35,479 bases of DNA, from the NCBI GenBank assembly GCA_023435985.1, contig JAEZKY010000146.1, positions 1 to 35,479 on the forward strand. Direction: 5' to 3'. Positions 7,308-14,929 of the stretch are shown piece by piece (the first letter of the stretch is position 1; the number at the start of each line of letters is the position of its first letter). This stretch comes from Bacillota bacterium (lineage in GTDB: Bacteria; Bacillota; Clostridia; Clostridiales; Clostridiaceae). Both the position numbers and the translations under genes were made by a program. The notes under the pieces were generated by a model. It made no database searches. It was not told the origin of the DNA and worked only from the letters and a program-made list of their open reading frames with translations.

Positions 7308-7342
7308 AAGTTGTAAATGTGAGCTTGTTACATTTACAACTT
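7308..7342. repeat. Perfect 13-base inverted repeat downstream of the cupin gene
   Basis: AAGTTGTAAATGT (7308-7320) and ACATTTACAACTT (7330-7342) with a nine-base loop. It lies in the gap after the leftward cupin gene and before the leftward merR promoter. It may be the cupin terminator, although the following bases (CTATCAG) are not a U run. An operator is the alternative. Confidence 0.5.
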
Positions 7343-7447
7343 TCCATCAAAAATTTCATAAGTTTTGTGGAACAAAAATATATATGATCTTGGTAAGTTA
7401 CCACATAAATTTAAAGTTTGGCATATATATTTTTAAAGCGGTTTCAT

Positions 7448-7777
7448 TTACTCTAAAAAGTCTTTTCTTGTTGGTGTAAATACATCTAATACTTCAGAAC
7501 CTTCTTCCAAAACAATGCATCCATGAGGAACATTTGAAGGAAAAAGTATAGAATCTCCAGCAGTTACTATAGTTTCTTCGCCATCTATTATAAATTTCAA
7601 CTTACCCTTTAATACGTATGTAAATTGATCATGAGGATGTGTGTGGGGAACAACTGAAGTGGTTGTTTTATCAAACATAACTCTTGCACCTAGTAAATTT
7701 TCTCCATTTGCCAAAATTTTTCTCTTTGTATTATCATCTGGGAATTGCATAACTGCATTTTCATTTTTTATAATCAT
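7448..7777 (-). CDS. Small single-domain cupin protein
   Basis: 109 residues forming one beta-barrel of the Cupin_2 family. The first cupin motif is PHTHPHDQFTYVLKGKLKF (H45, H47, Q51 in place of the common glutamate) and the second is PSNVPHGCIVL (H85). The three histidines could bind a divalent metal. Proteins of this size are small enzymes or ligand-binding proteins of unknown role, often tied to sugar or oxidative metabolism. The ATG has AAGGAG nine bases upstream. It appears to be a single-gene unit read leftwards, facing away from the beta-helix gene. The fold is clear, the function is not. Confidence 0.85.
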   Translation of the reverse strand: MIIKNENAVMQFPDDNTKRKILANGENLLGARVMFDKTTTSVVPHTHPHDQFTYVLKGKLKFIIDGEETIVTAGDSILFPSNVPHGCIVLEEGSEVLDVFTPTRKDFLE

Positions 7778-7932
7778 AAAAGCATCTCCTTAATAAAACC
7801 ATTTATATAAATTATACTACATTTCTGTTTTGAATTTACACTAGGTATTTTAAACTAATTAGACATACATAGCTTTTTTATTTTACTTAAAATGAATTTA
7901 CAGAGGATATTTTTGTAGTTTTGTGTATAAAT

Positions 7933-7961
7933 TTGATCATTACTGGAATATATGGTAAAAT
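7933..7961 (+). promoter_or_regulatory. Promoter of the secreted beta-helix gene
   Basis: TTGATC (7933-7938), 17 bases, TAAAAT (7956-7961), with the start codon 46 bases further on. Confidence 0.6.
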
Positions 7962-8007
7962 ATATAAGAGATTTATTGAAATAATATATAGAAAAGGGGT
8001 AATTAAA

Positions 8008-9387
8008 ATGAAAAAGTACTTAAAAAAGATTACATTTTTAGTGATTATGTGCATGTTCACATCTGCAATATTTTTACTACATAGCAATGTGGCAAAGGCA
8101 GATAGTGGAACTTATTATGTGTCGTCAACTAATGGTAATGACAATAATAATGGTTCTATTGATTCACCATGGAAGACAATTCAAAAGGCTGCCAATACCG
8201 TTAAAGCTGGAGATACAGTGGTTGTAAGAGGAGGAACTTACAAAGAAAAAGTAACTATGAAAACTTCAGGCGCAGCAAATGCGTATATTACATTTAAAAA
8301 TTATGAAGGGGAAACACCAATAATAGATGGTACTGGTCAAAAAGCTTCTAGTGATGATTTAGCTAATGCATTAATTCTTATAAATGATAAAAGTTACATA
8401 AATGTAGTAGGTTTTGATATTACAAATTATGTAGTAACTAATGAATATGTTCCAGCTGGAATTAGAGTTACAGGTGCCTCAAAAAATGTGGAAATAAGAA
8501 ATTGCAAAGTTTATGGGATAAAAACTACGTATTCTGGATCTAATGAAAATAGAAATGCACACGCCATAGCGATTTATGGAACAAATGGAAATAGCTCTTT
8601 AGATGGCTTAGTAATAGATAATTGTGAAGTATATAATTGTGTACTTGGTCAAAGTGAAAGTATAGTGTTAAATGGAAATGTTACAAATTTTGAGGTTACA
8701 AATAATAAGGTACATGATAATGATAATATTGGTATAGACTTTATAGGTTATGAAGGTACAGCCTCATCAAATGATTATGCACGTAATGGAAAATGTTCTG
8801 GTAACCAAGTGTGGAACATTAGCAGTACAAAAAACAAAACATACAGTGATGCATGTGCAGATGGTATATATGTTGATGGTGGCGCATCAATAGTAATAGA
8901 AAATAATAAAGTTTGGGCTTCTGATATAGGTATTGAAACAGCAAGTGAACATAAAAATAAGGCAACAGACAATGTTATTGTACGTAATAATCTTGTTTAC
9001 AATTGTGGACTTTATGGTATATCTATGGGTGGTTCAGGAGATACAAACGGTAAAGCTACAAATATAAAAATTTATAATAATACAGCATATAATAATGATG
9101 TAAATATGAATATACAAAAGAATTGCCAATATAATTCAAATGTTATAAAAAATAATATTTTTTATAAAGGAACAGCATATGAAGGTACTAAAACCAATAT
9201 AGCTATATCTAACAATATTACCAATGATCCTAAGTTTGTAAATTCCGGAGTTGACTTTCATTTACAAACAGGTTCATCAGCAATCAATGCTGGTATAAAT
9301 GAAAGCGCTATTGGCTCAGAGGATTTAGACGGAAATACCCGTATACAAGGTGGAATAGTTGATTGTGGTTGCTATGAAAAACAATAA
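8008..9387 (+). CDS. Secreted right-handed parallel beta-helix protein, probable polysaccharide lyase or hydrolase
   Basis: 459 residues from the ATG at 8008 (ribosome site AAAAGGGG); the frame is open further upstream, but the signal peptide fixes this start. Residues 1-32 form a signal peptide ending AKADS, so it is exported. The mature start YYVSSTNGNDNNNGSIDSPW and the following repeats fit DUF1565/PL9-like beta-helix proteins. Many short repeats of the type IKIYNNTAYNN and VIENNKVWASDIGIE follow, as in pectate lyases. The C-terminus SSAINAG...DLDGNTRIQGG...CGCYE is the cap found in choice-of-anchor Q proteins. It probably cleaves a plant or microbial polysaccharide such as pectin. The exact substrate is unknown, and I could not confirm the catalytic residues by eye. 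There is no sorting signal or dockerin. Confidence 0.82.
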   Translation: MKKYLKKITFLVIMCMFTSAIFLLHSNVAKADSGTYYVSSTNGNDNNNGSIDSPWKTIQKAANTVKAGDTVVVRGGTYKEKVTMKTSGAANAYITFKNYEGETPIIDGTGQKASSDDLANALILINDKSYINVVGFDITNYVVTNEYVPAGIRVTGASKNVEIRNCKVYGIKTTYSGSNENRNAHAIAIYGTNGNSSLDGLVIDNCEVYNCVLGQSESIVLNGNVTNFEVTNNKVHDNDNIGIDFIGYEGTASSNDYARNGKCSGNQVWNISSTKNKTYSDACADGIYVDGGASIVIENNKVWASDIGIETASEHKNKATDNVIVRNNLVYNCGLYGISMGGSGDTNGKATNIKIYNNTAYNNDVNMNIQKNCQYNSNVIKNNIFYKGTAYEGTKTNIAISNNITNDPKFVNSGVDFHLQTGSSAINAGINESAIGSEDLDGNTRIQGGIVDCGCYEKQ

Positions 9388-9685
9388 GATAGGTAAAAAT
9401 AACTGATTATACTATATACTAATTGAGTATAGTAGAATTGAATATGTGTAATTATAGGAAGGATAGAAAAGTAGTTAATATTTGCTTTTCTTTCTTCCTA
9501 TTATTTTTAAAGAATTTTAATAAATATTGTAGTACTATATATAAAATGAAAAGTTATATAAGGAATATACAAATTATATTATTAATGTACAATTGGACTA
9601 TAGTTAAACTGATATAATAATGCTAAATTAAAGCTGCAGCTAATAAAAATAGAAATAATATAATTTAACGGGGTGGGAAGATTAT
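9388..9685. other. Intergenic region before glgP
   Basis: Nearly 300 bases of very AT-rich sequence. A weak hairpin with arms ACTATATACT and AGTATAGT lies just after the beta-helix stop and may help end that transcript. A TATAAT-like element near 9615 precedes glgP, but no good -35 partner is seen. A 64-codon frame here has no ribosome site and looks like chance. Confidence 0.4.
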
Positions 9686-11944
9686 ATGATAGAAAATGAT
9701 TTGAGTGAAATTTTAAAAAAGAGATTTGGCACAGAAATTAGTGAAGCAAGTAATGAAGAAATTTATTTAGCATTATTAGAATTAACTAAAGCAGTCATAA
9801 AGAAAAAGGACATAAATAAGGGGAAGAAAAAATTATATTATATTTCTGCTGAATTTTTAATTGGCAAATTATTATCTAATAATTTAATAAATTTAGGTCT
9901 ATATGAAGAGGTTAAAGGTGCTTTAGCTAAGGGAGGAAAAGATTTATCTGAAATTGAAGAGTTTGAATTAGAGCCATCCTTAGGTAATGGTGGTCTTGGA
10001 AGATTAGCAGCCTGCTTCTTAGATTCAATTGCAACCTTGGGGTTAAATGGAGATGGAGTTGGACTAAATTATCATTTTGGATTATTTAAACAGATTTTTG
10101 AAGATTATAAACAAAAGGCAGTTAAAAATCCATGGATTACAGAGGAAAGCTGGTTAACCAAGTCTGATATAAAGTTTAATGTTCAATTTGGTGGTTTTAC
10201 AGTAGCTTCAACTCTTTACAATATAGAGGTGACTGGATACGATAAGGCTTCAAATAAACTTCATTTATTTGATATAGATACAATAGATGAGACTTTAGTT
10301 AAAGATGGAATTAATTTTAATAAAGAAGATATTAAAAGGAATTTAACATTATTTTTATATCCAGATGATAGTGATGAAGCTGGACAGTTACTTAGAGTAT
10401 ATCAGCAATACTTTATGGTAAGCAATGCAGCTCAATTAATTTTACAGGAAGCTGAAGAAAATGGGCATGACATTCATAAGTTAAATGAACATGTTGTAGT
10501 TCAAATAAATGATACGCATCCTTCAATGATTATTCCGGAATTAATAAGATTATTAGGAGAAAAAGGAATAGCAATGTCAGAGGCTATTGAGATAGTTTCA
10601 AAAATATGTGCTTATACTAATCATACAATATTAGCTGAAGCTTTGGAAAAATGGCCAATATCTTATTTGCAAAAAGTTGCACCACAGCTACTACCTATTA
10701 TTAGAGAATTAGATAATCAGATTAAGATGAAGTTTAAGGATGAAAAGGTAGAGATTATAGACAAAGATAATAAGATACACATGGCCCATATGGATATTCA
10801 TTATGGATTTAGCGTAAATGGAGTTGCTGCATTACATACTGAAATCCTAAAAAATGAAGAATTAAAACCATTTTATGATATATATCCACAAAAATTTAAT
10901 AACAAGACTAATGGTATAACTTTTAGAAGGTGGTTAATTCATTGCAATAATAAATTGGCTGATTATATTTCTAAACTTATTGGAGATGAGTACAAAAAGG
11001 ATGCTTCTAAATTGGAAGAGTTAGGTAAGTTTATAAATGATAAAGCTGTTTTAAAAAGAATTGGGGAAATAAAAAAGGAAAACAAAATTGCATTAAAAAA
11101 ATATTTAAAGGAAACACAAAATATTGAATTAGATGAGAATTCTATCTTTGATATTCAAATTAAAAGGCTTCATGAATACAAAAGGCAACAAATGAATGTA
11201 CTTTATATTATATATAAATATTTAGATATAAAAAAAGGTAATACTCCAAAAAGTTCAATAACTATGATATTTGGAGCAAAAGCAGCACCTGCTTATATAA
11301 TTGCGCAGGATATAATTCATACTATACTTTGTTTGCAGGAAATAGTGAATAATGACCTAGAAGTTAATAAGTATTTAAAAGTTATTATGGTAGAGAATTA
11401 TAATGTAACAAAGGCTTCTAAATTAATACCAGCCTGTGATGTATCGGAACAAATCTCTCTTGCATCTAAGGAGGCATCTGGTACTGGAAATATGAAGTTT
11501 ATGCTAAATGGAGCGCTAACTTTAGGAACCGAGGATGGAGCAAATGTTGAAATACATCAATTAGTTGGAGATGATAATATTTATATATTTGGTGAATGCT
11601 CCGAATCTGTAATTCAACACTACAAAAAGAAAGATTATATTCCTAAAAGATATTATGAAAAAACGTCAATTAAGAAAATAGTTGATTTTATAGTCAGTGA
11701 CGAAATGCTAGAAGTTGGAGATAAAGAAAGTCTTACAAGACTTCATAAGGAATTAATAGATAAAGATTGGTTCATGGCTTTACTAGACATTGAAGATTAT
11801 ATAAAAACAAAAGATATTGTTTTTAAAGATTATGAAGATAGAGAAGGCTGGAATAAAAAAGTATTAATAAACATTAGTAAAGCAGGATTCTTTTCTTCAG
11901 ACCGAGCAATTGATGAGTATAATAAAGATATTTGGAAGCTATAA
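9686..11944 (+). CDS. glgP: Glycogen/starch (alpha-glucan) phosphorylase
   Basis: 752 residues, glycosyltransferase family 35. It removes glucose units from the ends of alpha-1,4-glucans with phosphate, giving glucose-1-phosphate for glycolysis from storage glycogen (granulose in clostridia). Early conserved blocks include YYISAEFLIG and EPSLGNGGLGRLAACFLDS. The pyridoxal-phosphate lysine is K604 in EASGTGNMKFMLNGALTLGT, followed by EDGANVEI. The length is short compared with about 800 for the E. coli enzymes, which is common in Firmicutes and leaves the core intact. The ATG follows GGGGTGGGAAG. No other glycogen genes are next to it, so it looks like a single-gene unit. Family identity is certain; preference for glycogen over maltodextrin is not decided. 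Confidence 0.96.
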   Translation: MIENDLSEILKKRFGTEISEASNEEIYLALLELTKAVIKKKDINKGKKKLYYISAEFLIGKLLSNNLINLGLYEEVKGALAKGGKDLSEIEEFELEPSLGNGGLGRLAACFLDSIATLGLNGDGVGLNYHFGLFKQIFEDYKQKAVKNPWITEESWLTKSDIKFNVQFGGFTVASTLYNIEVTGYDKASNKLHLFDIDTIDETLVKDGINFNKEDIKRNLTLFLYPDDSDEAGQLLRVYQQYFMVSNAAQLILQEAEENGHDIHKLNEHVVVQINDTHPSMIIPELIRLLGEKGIAMSEAIEIVSKICAYTNHTILAEALEKWPISYLQKVAPQLLPIIRELDNQIKMKFKDEKVEIIDKDNKIHMAHMDIHYGFSVNGVAALHTEILKNEELKPFYDIYPQKFNNKTNGITFRRWLIHCNNKLADYISKLIGDEYKKDASKLEELGKFINDKAVLKRIGEIKKENKIALKKYLKETQNIELDENSIFDIQIKRLHEYKRQQMNVLYIIYKYLDIKKGNTPKSSITMIFGAKAAPAYIIAQDIIHTILCLQEIVNNDLEVNKYLKVIMVENYNVTKASKLIPACDVSEQISLASKEASGTGNMKFMLNGALTLGTEDGANVEIHQLVGDDNIYIFGECSESVIQHYKKKDYIPKRYYEKTSIKKIVDFIVSDEMLEVGDKESLTRLHKELIDKDWFMALLDIEDYIKTKDIVFKDYEDREGWNKKVLINISKAGFFSSDRAIDEYNKDIWKL

Positions 11945-12089
11945 CAAACTAAACTTTTTATGTTGTTTCACTTGTTGCTTATCCCGAGTTTGCTTCAGTG
12001 ATATGCATGAGTGGGAACGACTTACTAGCTAAAATATTATAAGTCTAATGGGACAAATATGTATGTAATTTCTGCAGGTCACAATATAA

Positions 12090-12132
12090 GGCTAAATTAA
12101 AAGTCTGGGATCTATAGATGTTTAATTTAGCC
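12090..12132. repeat. 12-base inverted repeat overlapping the end of the AraC gene, possible terminator
   Basis: GGCTAAATTAAA (12090-12101) and TTTAATTTAGCC (12121-12132) pair perfectly around a 19-base loop. The right arm includes the stop codon of the leftward AraC gene. There is no clear T run on either side, so it may be a weak bidirectional terminator between the convergent glgP and araC-type genes. Confidence 0.5.
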
Positions 12133-12798
12133 AAAGTTGCTATTTCTATACTCTGACGGTGAAAGCCCAGTAAAGGATTTAAAAACCTTGTGAAAATGAC
12201 TTTGGTCGTGGAAGCCGAGAATTAAACTTATATCTAAAATACTGGTGGTAGTAGTTACAAGTAATACTTTAGCTCTATCTATTCTTATTTTCTTTGCATA
12301 TTTCATAATTGTTATTCCCATGTGCTTTTTAAAACATTCAGATATATATCCTTCAGATAAATTTAGATCATTAGCTATTTTTTTCAAGGAAATCTGGCTT
12401 TCTATGTTAAGATGTAGATGCTTTAATATTCTATTTATAACAAAATTATCTTTTACTTCCATATCATTTATAAGCAAATTAATATAAGTATCTATCATTT
12501 TTACTTCAAGCTCTTGAAGTTCTTTTATGGTATTAATAGTTGGAATTAAAGTATAAAATTTATTATATATAGGATGAAGGTACTTTGTTAAAATACCATA
12601 CTCAACTATTTCGCGGGTATACATGGCATTCCATATGATTAAGTCATTTCTTTTATCTTCAATTGATATTTCTTCAGAAATCTCTTCTACATGTTTTGCT
12701 GAAATTATTTTTAAGATTTGTGGTTTATCTCTAAGTTTAATCAAAAAAGATAGATCATTATTAAAGATGTTCATATCAGATATAAATGAATTATCCAA
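12127..12798 (-). CDS. AraC-family transcriptional regulator
   Basis: 223 residues with a TTG start at 12798 preceded by AGGAGG at eight bases. The C-terminal half (about 120-220) is the AraC/XylS double helix-turn-helix: the first helix pair is in ISLKKIANDLNLSEGYISEC, and the signature HDQSHFHKVFKSFTGLSPSEYR ends the protein. The N-terminal 120 residues are mostly helical and match no sugar-binding cupin, so the signal is unknown; the arrangement resembles the YSIRK-type AraC regulators. It reads leftwards, convergent with glgP and divergent from the 140-residue unknown gene. Neighbour genes give no clear target. Confidence 0.88.
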   Translation of the reverse strand: MDNSFISDMNIFNNDLSFLIKLRDKPQILKIISAKHVEEISEEISIEDKRNDLIIWNAMYTREIVEYGILTKYLHPIYNKFYTLIPTINTIKELQELEVKMIDTYINLLINDMEVKDNFVINRILKHLHLNIESQISLKKIANDLNLSEGYISECFKKHMGITIMKYAKKIRIDRAKVLLVTTTTSILDISLILGFHDQSHFHKVFKSFTGLSPSEYRNSNFG

Positions 12799-12992
12799 GG
12801 TATTTTCCTCCTAATATATAATTATCGAGTTTGAAATATACATTAAATATATACATATTATAGTAAATATATACAAGAGATATCAAGTGCATTAAGTATG
12901 ATTAACGGAATTCTTTTATTTTTAGACAGTTAGCATTTGTCGTGGTAGAATAGAGAAAGAATACAATAAAAACTGCGACAGATGGTGAGCAA

Positions 12993-13415
12993 ATGATAAA
13001 AGCAAAATTAGAGAAAAACAAAAGTGGAAAAATAATATTTAAATTGAAAATTGATGATACTGACAAAGAAAGTATTCTATTTAAGCGAGCACTTATGGAA
13101 TCAAAGGTTATTAAAGGAAAGTCTAGGTATCAATATGAGGTTCCATTAAGATTTTTTGTCCCTATATGTAATAACATAGGCATGGAAAATATAGTGTTAG
13201 ATAATAAAAGTATATTATCATATTTAGAATTTTCGGATTGTTATGATCAAAATTATTATACAGATATAAAAGCTACAGCAAAGTATATGAGAAAGTGGAG
13301 AGAAGAAGGATGTCCGGATATTTATAAAATTACTATAGATAAAGATGATTGCACGATAAAAAAGGAAGTTGCCTTTAAGAAGCATAAAATAATAATTAAG
13401 GCTCTTAATTTATAA
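12993..13415 (+). CDS. Conserved-looking hypothetical protein, 140 residues
   Basis: I do not recognise this family. The 140-residue soluble protein is lysine-rich. It starts with an antiparallel-strand-like region (KAKLEKNKSGKIIFKLKI) and has a central segment YEVPLRFFVPICNNIGMENI and a C-terminal part with aromatic and charged residues (ATAKYMRKWREEG). The ATG has GGTGAG close upstream. A promoter-like TTAGAC, 18 bases, TAGAAT lies just before, and a strong hairpin terminator follows, so it is a single-gene unit. The coding statistics look like those of neighbours, so it is likely a real gene of unknown function. Confidence 0.7.
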   Translation: MIKAKLEKNKSGKIIFKLKIDDTDKESILFKRALMESKVIKGKSRYQYEVPLRFFVPICNNIGMENIVLDNKSILSYLEFSDCYDQNYYTDIKATAKYMRKWREEGCPDIYKITIDKDDCTIKKEVAFKKHKIIIKALNL

Positions 13416-13427
13416 TTACAGTGAATG

Positions 13428-13468
13428 AAAACGGAGTACTCATAAAAATAATATGGGTACTCCGTTTT
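13428..13468. terminator. Bidirectional terminator between the unknown gene and the HutD/Ves gene
   Basis: Arms AAAACGGAGTACTCATA (13428-13444) and TATGGGTACTCCGTTTT (13452-13468) pair over 17 positions with one G-U. U-rich ends occur on both strands, and the genes are convergent. Confidence 0.88.
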
Positions 13469-13485
13469 ATAAAATATACATTAAA

Positions 13486-14103
13486 TTAGTAACGATATAT
13501 TATGCTTGCAATAATATTAGTGGTATCAAGGCAATTACTGGAGAAGATAAATTCATATATTGAACGTGAATTAACGTTGTTAATTACTAATAGATCATTA
13601 GTTCTAACGTTATAAAGCTTATTATCTATAGTACATTTAAAATTGCCATTTATTACGTAAAAGCACAGAGCTATCAAGTCTTTATTAAGGGAAGTTTTAT
13701 GTTTAAACTTAAGTTGCTTTTTCGGGAAAATACTTAAATGAACTAGCTCGCCATTATAATTTTCTTTTGTCATCAAATTAAAAACAGAGGCTTTGCCATA
13801 GGTTTTGGTATCCCAATCTCCCATAAAACTATCTTGATCAAAAGGCTTGAGTAATTTTGAATATTTATTTTCATGTTCAAGGGTTATTTGGCCTTCGGTA
13901 ACCATAAATTTACGCGAAACATTTGGAAGATTACTAAAAGTGGATTCAGTAATATCAATTTTAGCAACACCAAGTCTCCATAAAAAATTTCTGCTTGTAT
14001 AATCAGAATTTGCTGGGTATGTTGTTAATTCCGTAGCCATACCACCGGACCAAAATGTTGGCTTATAACCTTCTTGTTTTATTAATTCAACATTGCAGTT
14101 CAT
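13486..14103 (-). CDS. HutD/Ves family protein
   Basis: 205 residues of the HutD/Ves bicupin fold. The family pattern is clear: WSGGMATELTTYP near residue 18 (E. coli Ves: WRNAAGETREICTFP), then FLWRLGVAKI and FSNLP, and the mid-protein FNLMTKE (Ves: FNIMTR). The family is linked to histidine utilisation in proteobacteria and to a cold-induced protein in E. coli, but the biochemical function is unsettled. No hut genes are nearby. The ATG has a very strong ribosome site AGGAGGAGAG. It is read leftwards, convergent with the 140-residue gene. Family is confident; role unknown. Confidence 0.82.
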   Translation of the reverse strand: MNCNVELIKQEGYKPTFWSGGMATELTTYPANSDYTSRNFLWRLGVAKIDITESTFSNLPNVSRKFMVTEGQITLEHENKYSKLLKPFDQDSFMGDWDTKTYGKASVFNLMTKENYNGELVHLSIFPKKQLKFKHKTSLNKDLIALCFYVINGNFKCTIDNKLYNVRTNDLLVINNVNSRSIYEFIFSSNCLDTTNIIASIIYRY

Positions 14104-14299
14104 AAAATTACTCTCCTCCTATTTGATAAATATTTTACATTCATTATATTAAAAAATATATGTATAATTGATGAAGTTAAGTACAATATAAAATATAATT
14201 AATATGTAACTAAATTATACAATAAAGTTGGAAGACAATTCATAAAAAATAAAAATTAAATACTATTATTTAAAAAATATAATCATAGGGGATAATGTT

Positions 14300-14884
14300 A
14301 TGGATTATTTTAATGTTAAAAAGATATTGAGAAAAGAAATATTAAAAAAGCGCGAAAATATAGATATAGATAATAAGGAAAAAATGGACAAGGAGATAAT
14401 AGAGAGATTTTGTGAAAGTAAGTATTATAAAAATGCCAAGCATATATTTATCTATATATCTTATGGTACAGAAATAAATACTAAAGGAATAATTAAAAAA
14501 GCTTTAAATGAAAATAAAAAAATTTATGTGCCAAGAACTGAATTTGACACTAGAACAATGGATGCAGTAGAAATTATATCATTTGATAACTTAATAGAAA
14601 GCTCGTATGGAATTTTGGAACCATCAAAGGAAGAACCAGAAATTAACCCAAATGAGCTTGATTTAATTGTAGTTCCTGGAGTAGCTTTTGATAGAAACGG
14701 CGGAAGAATGGGATATGGAGCTGGTTTTTATGATAGATATTTTAAGAAAATTCACAAAGAAGATGCAAAAAGAATTACTAAATTAGCGTTAGCTTATGAT
14801 TTCCAAGTTGTTGATAAAGTACCAATGAATAAACAGGATATACCGGTAGATTACATTATAACAGAAAAAGAATTTATAGATTGA
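14300..14884 (+). CDS. 5-formyltetrahydrofolate cyclo-ligase
   Basis: 194 residues, the usual length. It converts 5-formyltetrahydrofolate to 5,10-methenyltetrahydrofolate with ATP in the cytosol, returning a dead-end folate to the one-carbon pool. The diagnostic block is VVPGVAFDRNGGRMGYGAGF followed by YDRYF (residues about 124-148), which forms the ATP/folate site. The N-terminal KKILRKEILKKRENI is the usual basic first helix. The ATG is preceded by AGGGGA. The next gene begins 45 bases downstream on the same strand, so the two may be co-transcribed, although they have no evident functional link. Confidence 0.94.
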   Translation: MDYFNVKKILRKEILKKRENIDIDNKEKMDKEIIERFCESKYYKNAKHIFIYISYGTEINTKGIIKKALNENKKIYVPRTEFDTRTMDAVEIISFDNLIESSYGILEPSKEEPEINPNELDLIVVPGVAFDRNGGRMGYGAGFYDRYFKKIHKEDAKRITKLALAYDFQVVDKVPMNKQDIPVDYIITEKEFID

Positions 14885-14929
14885 ATATATGCAGTACAGT
14901 TTGTTGCAGGCTTTCCGGAGGGATAGATT

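Noticed and set aside
9423..9617. 64-codon frame before glgP
   Set aside because: No ribosome site, a strongly AT-biased composition and no recognisable protein.
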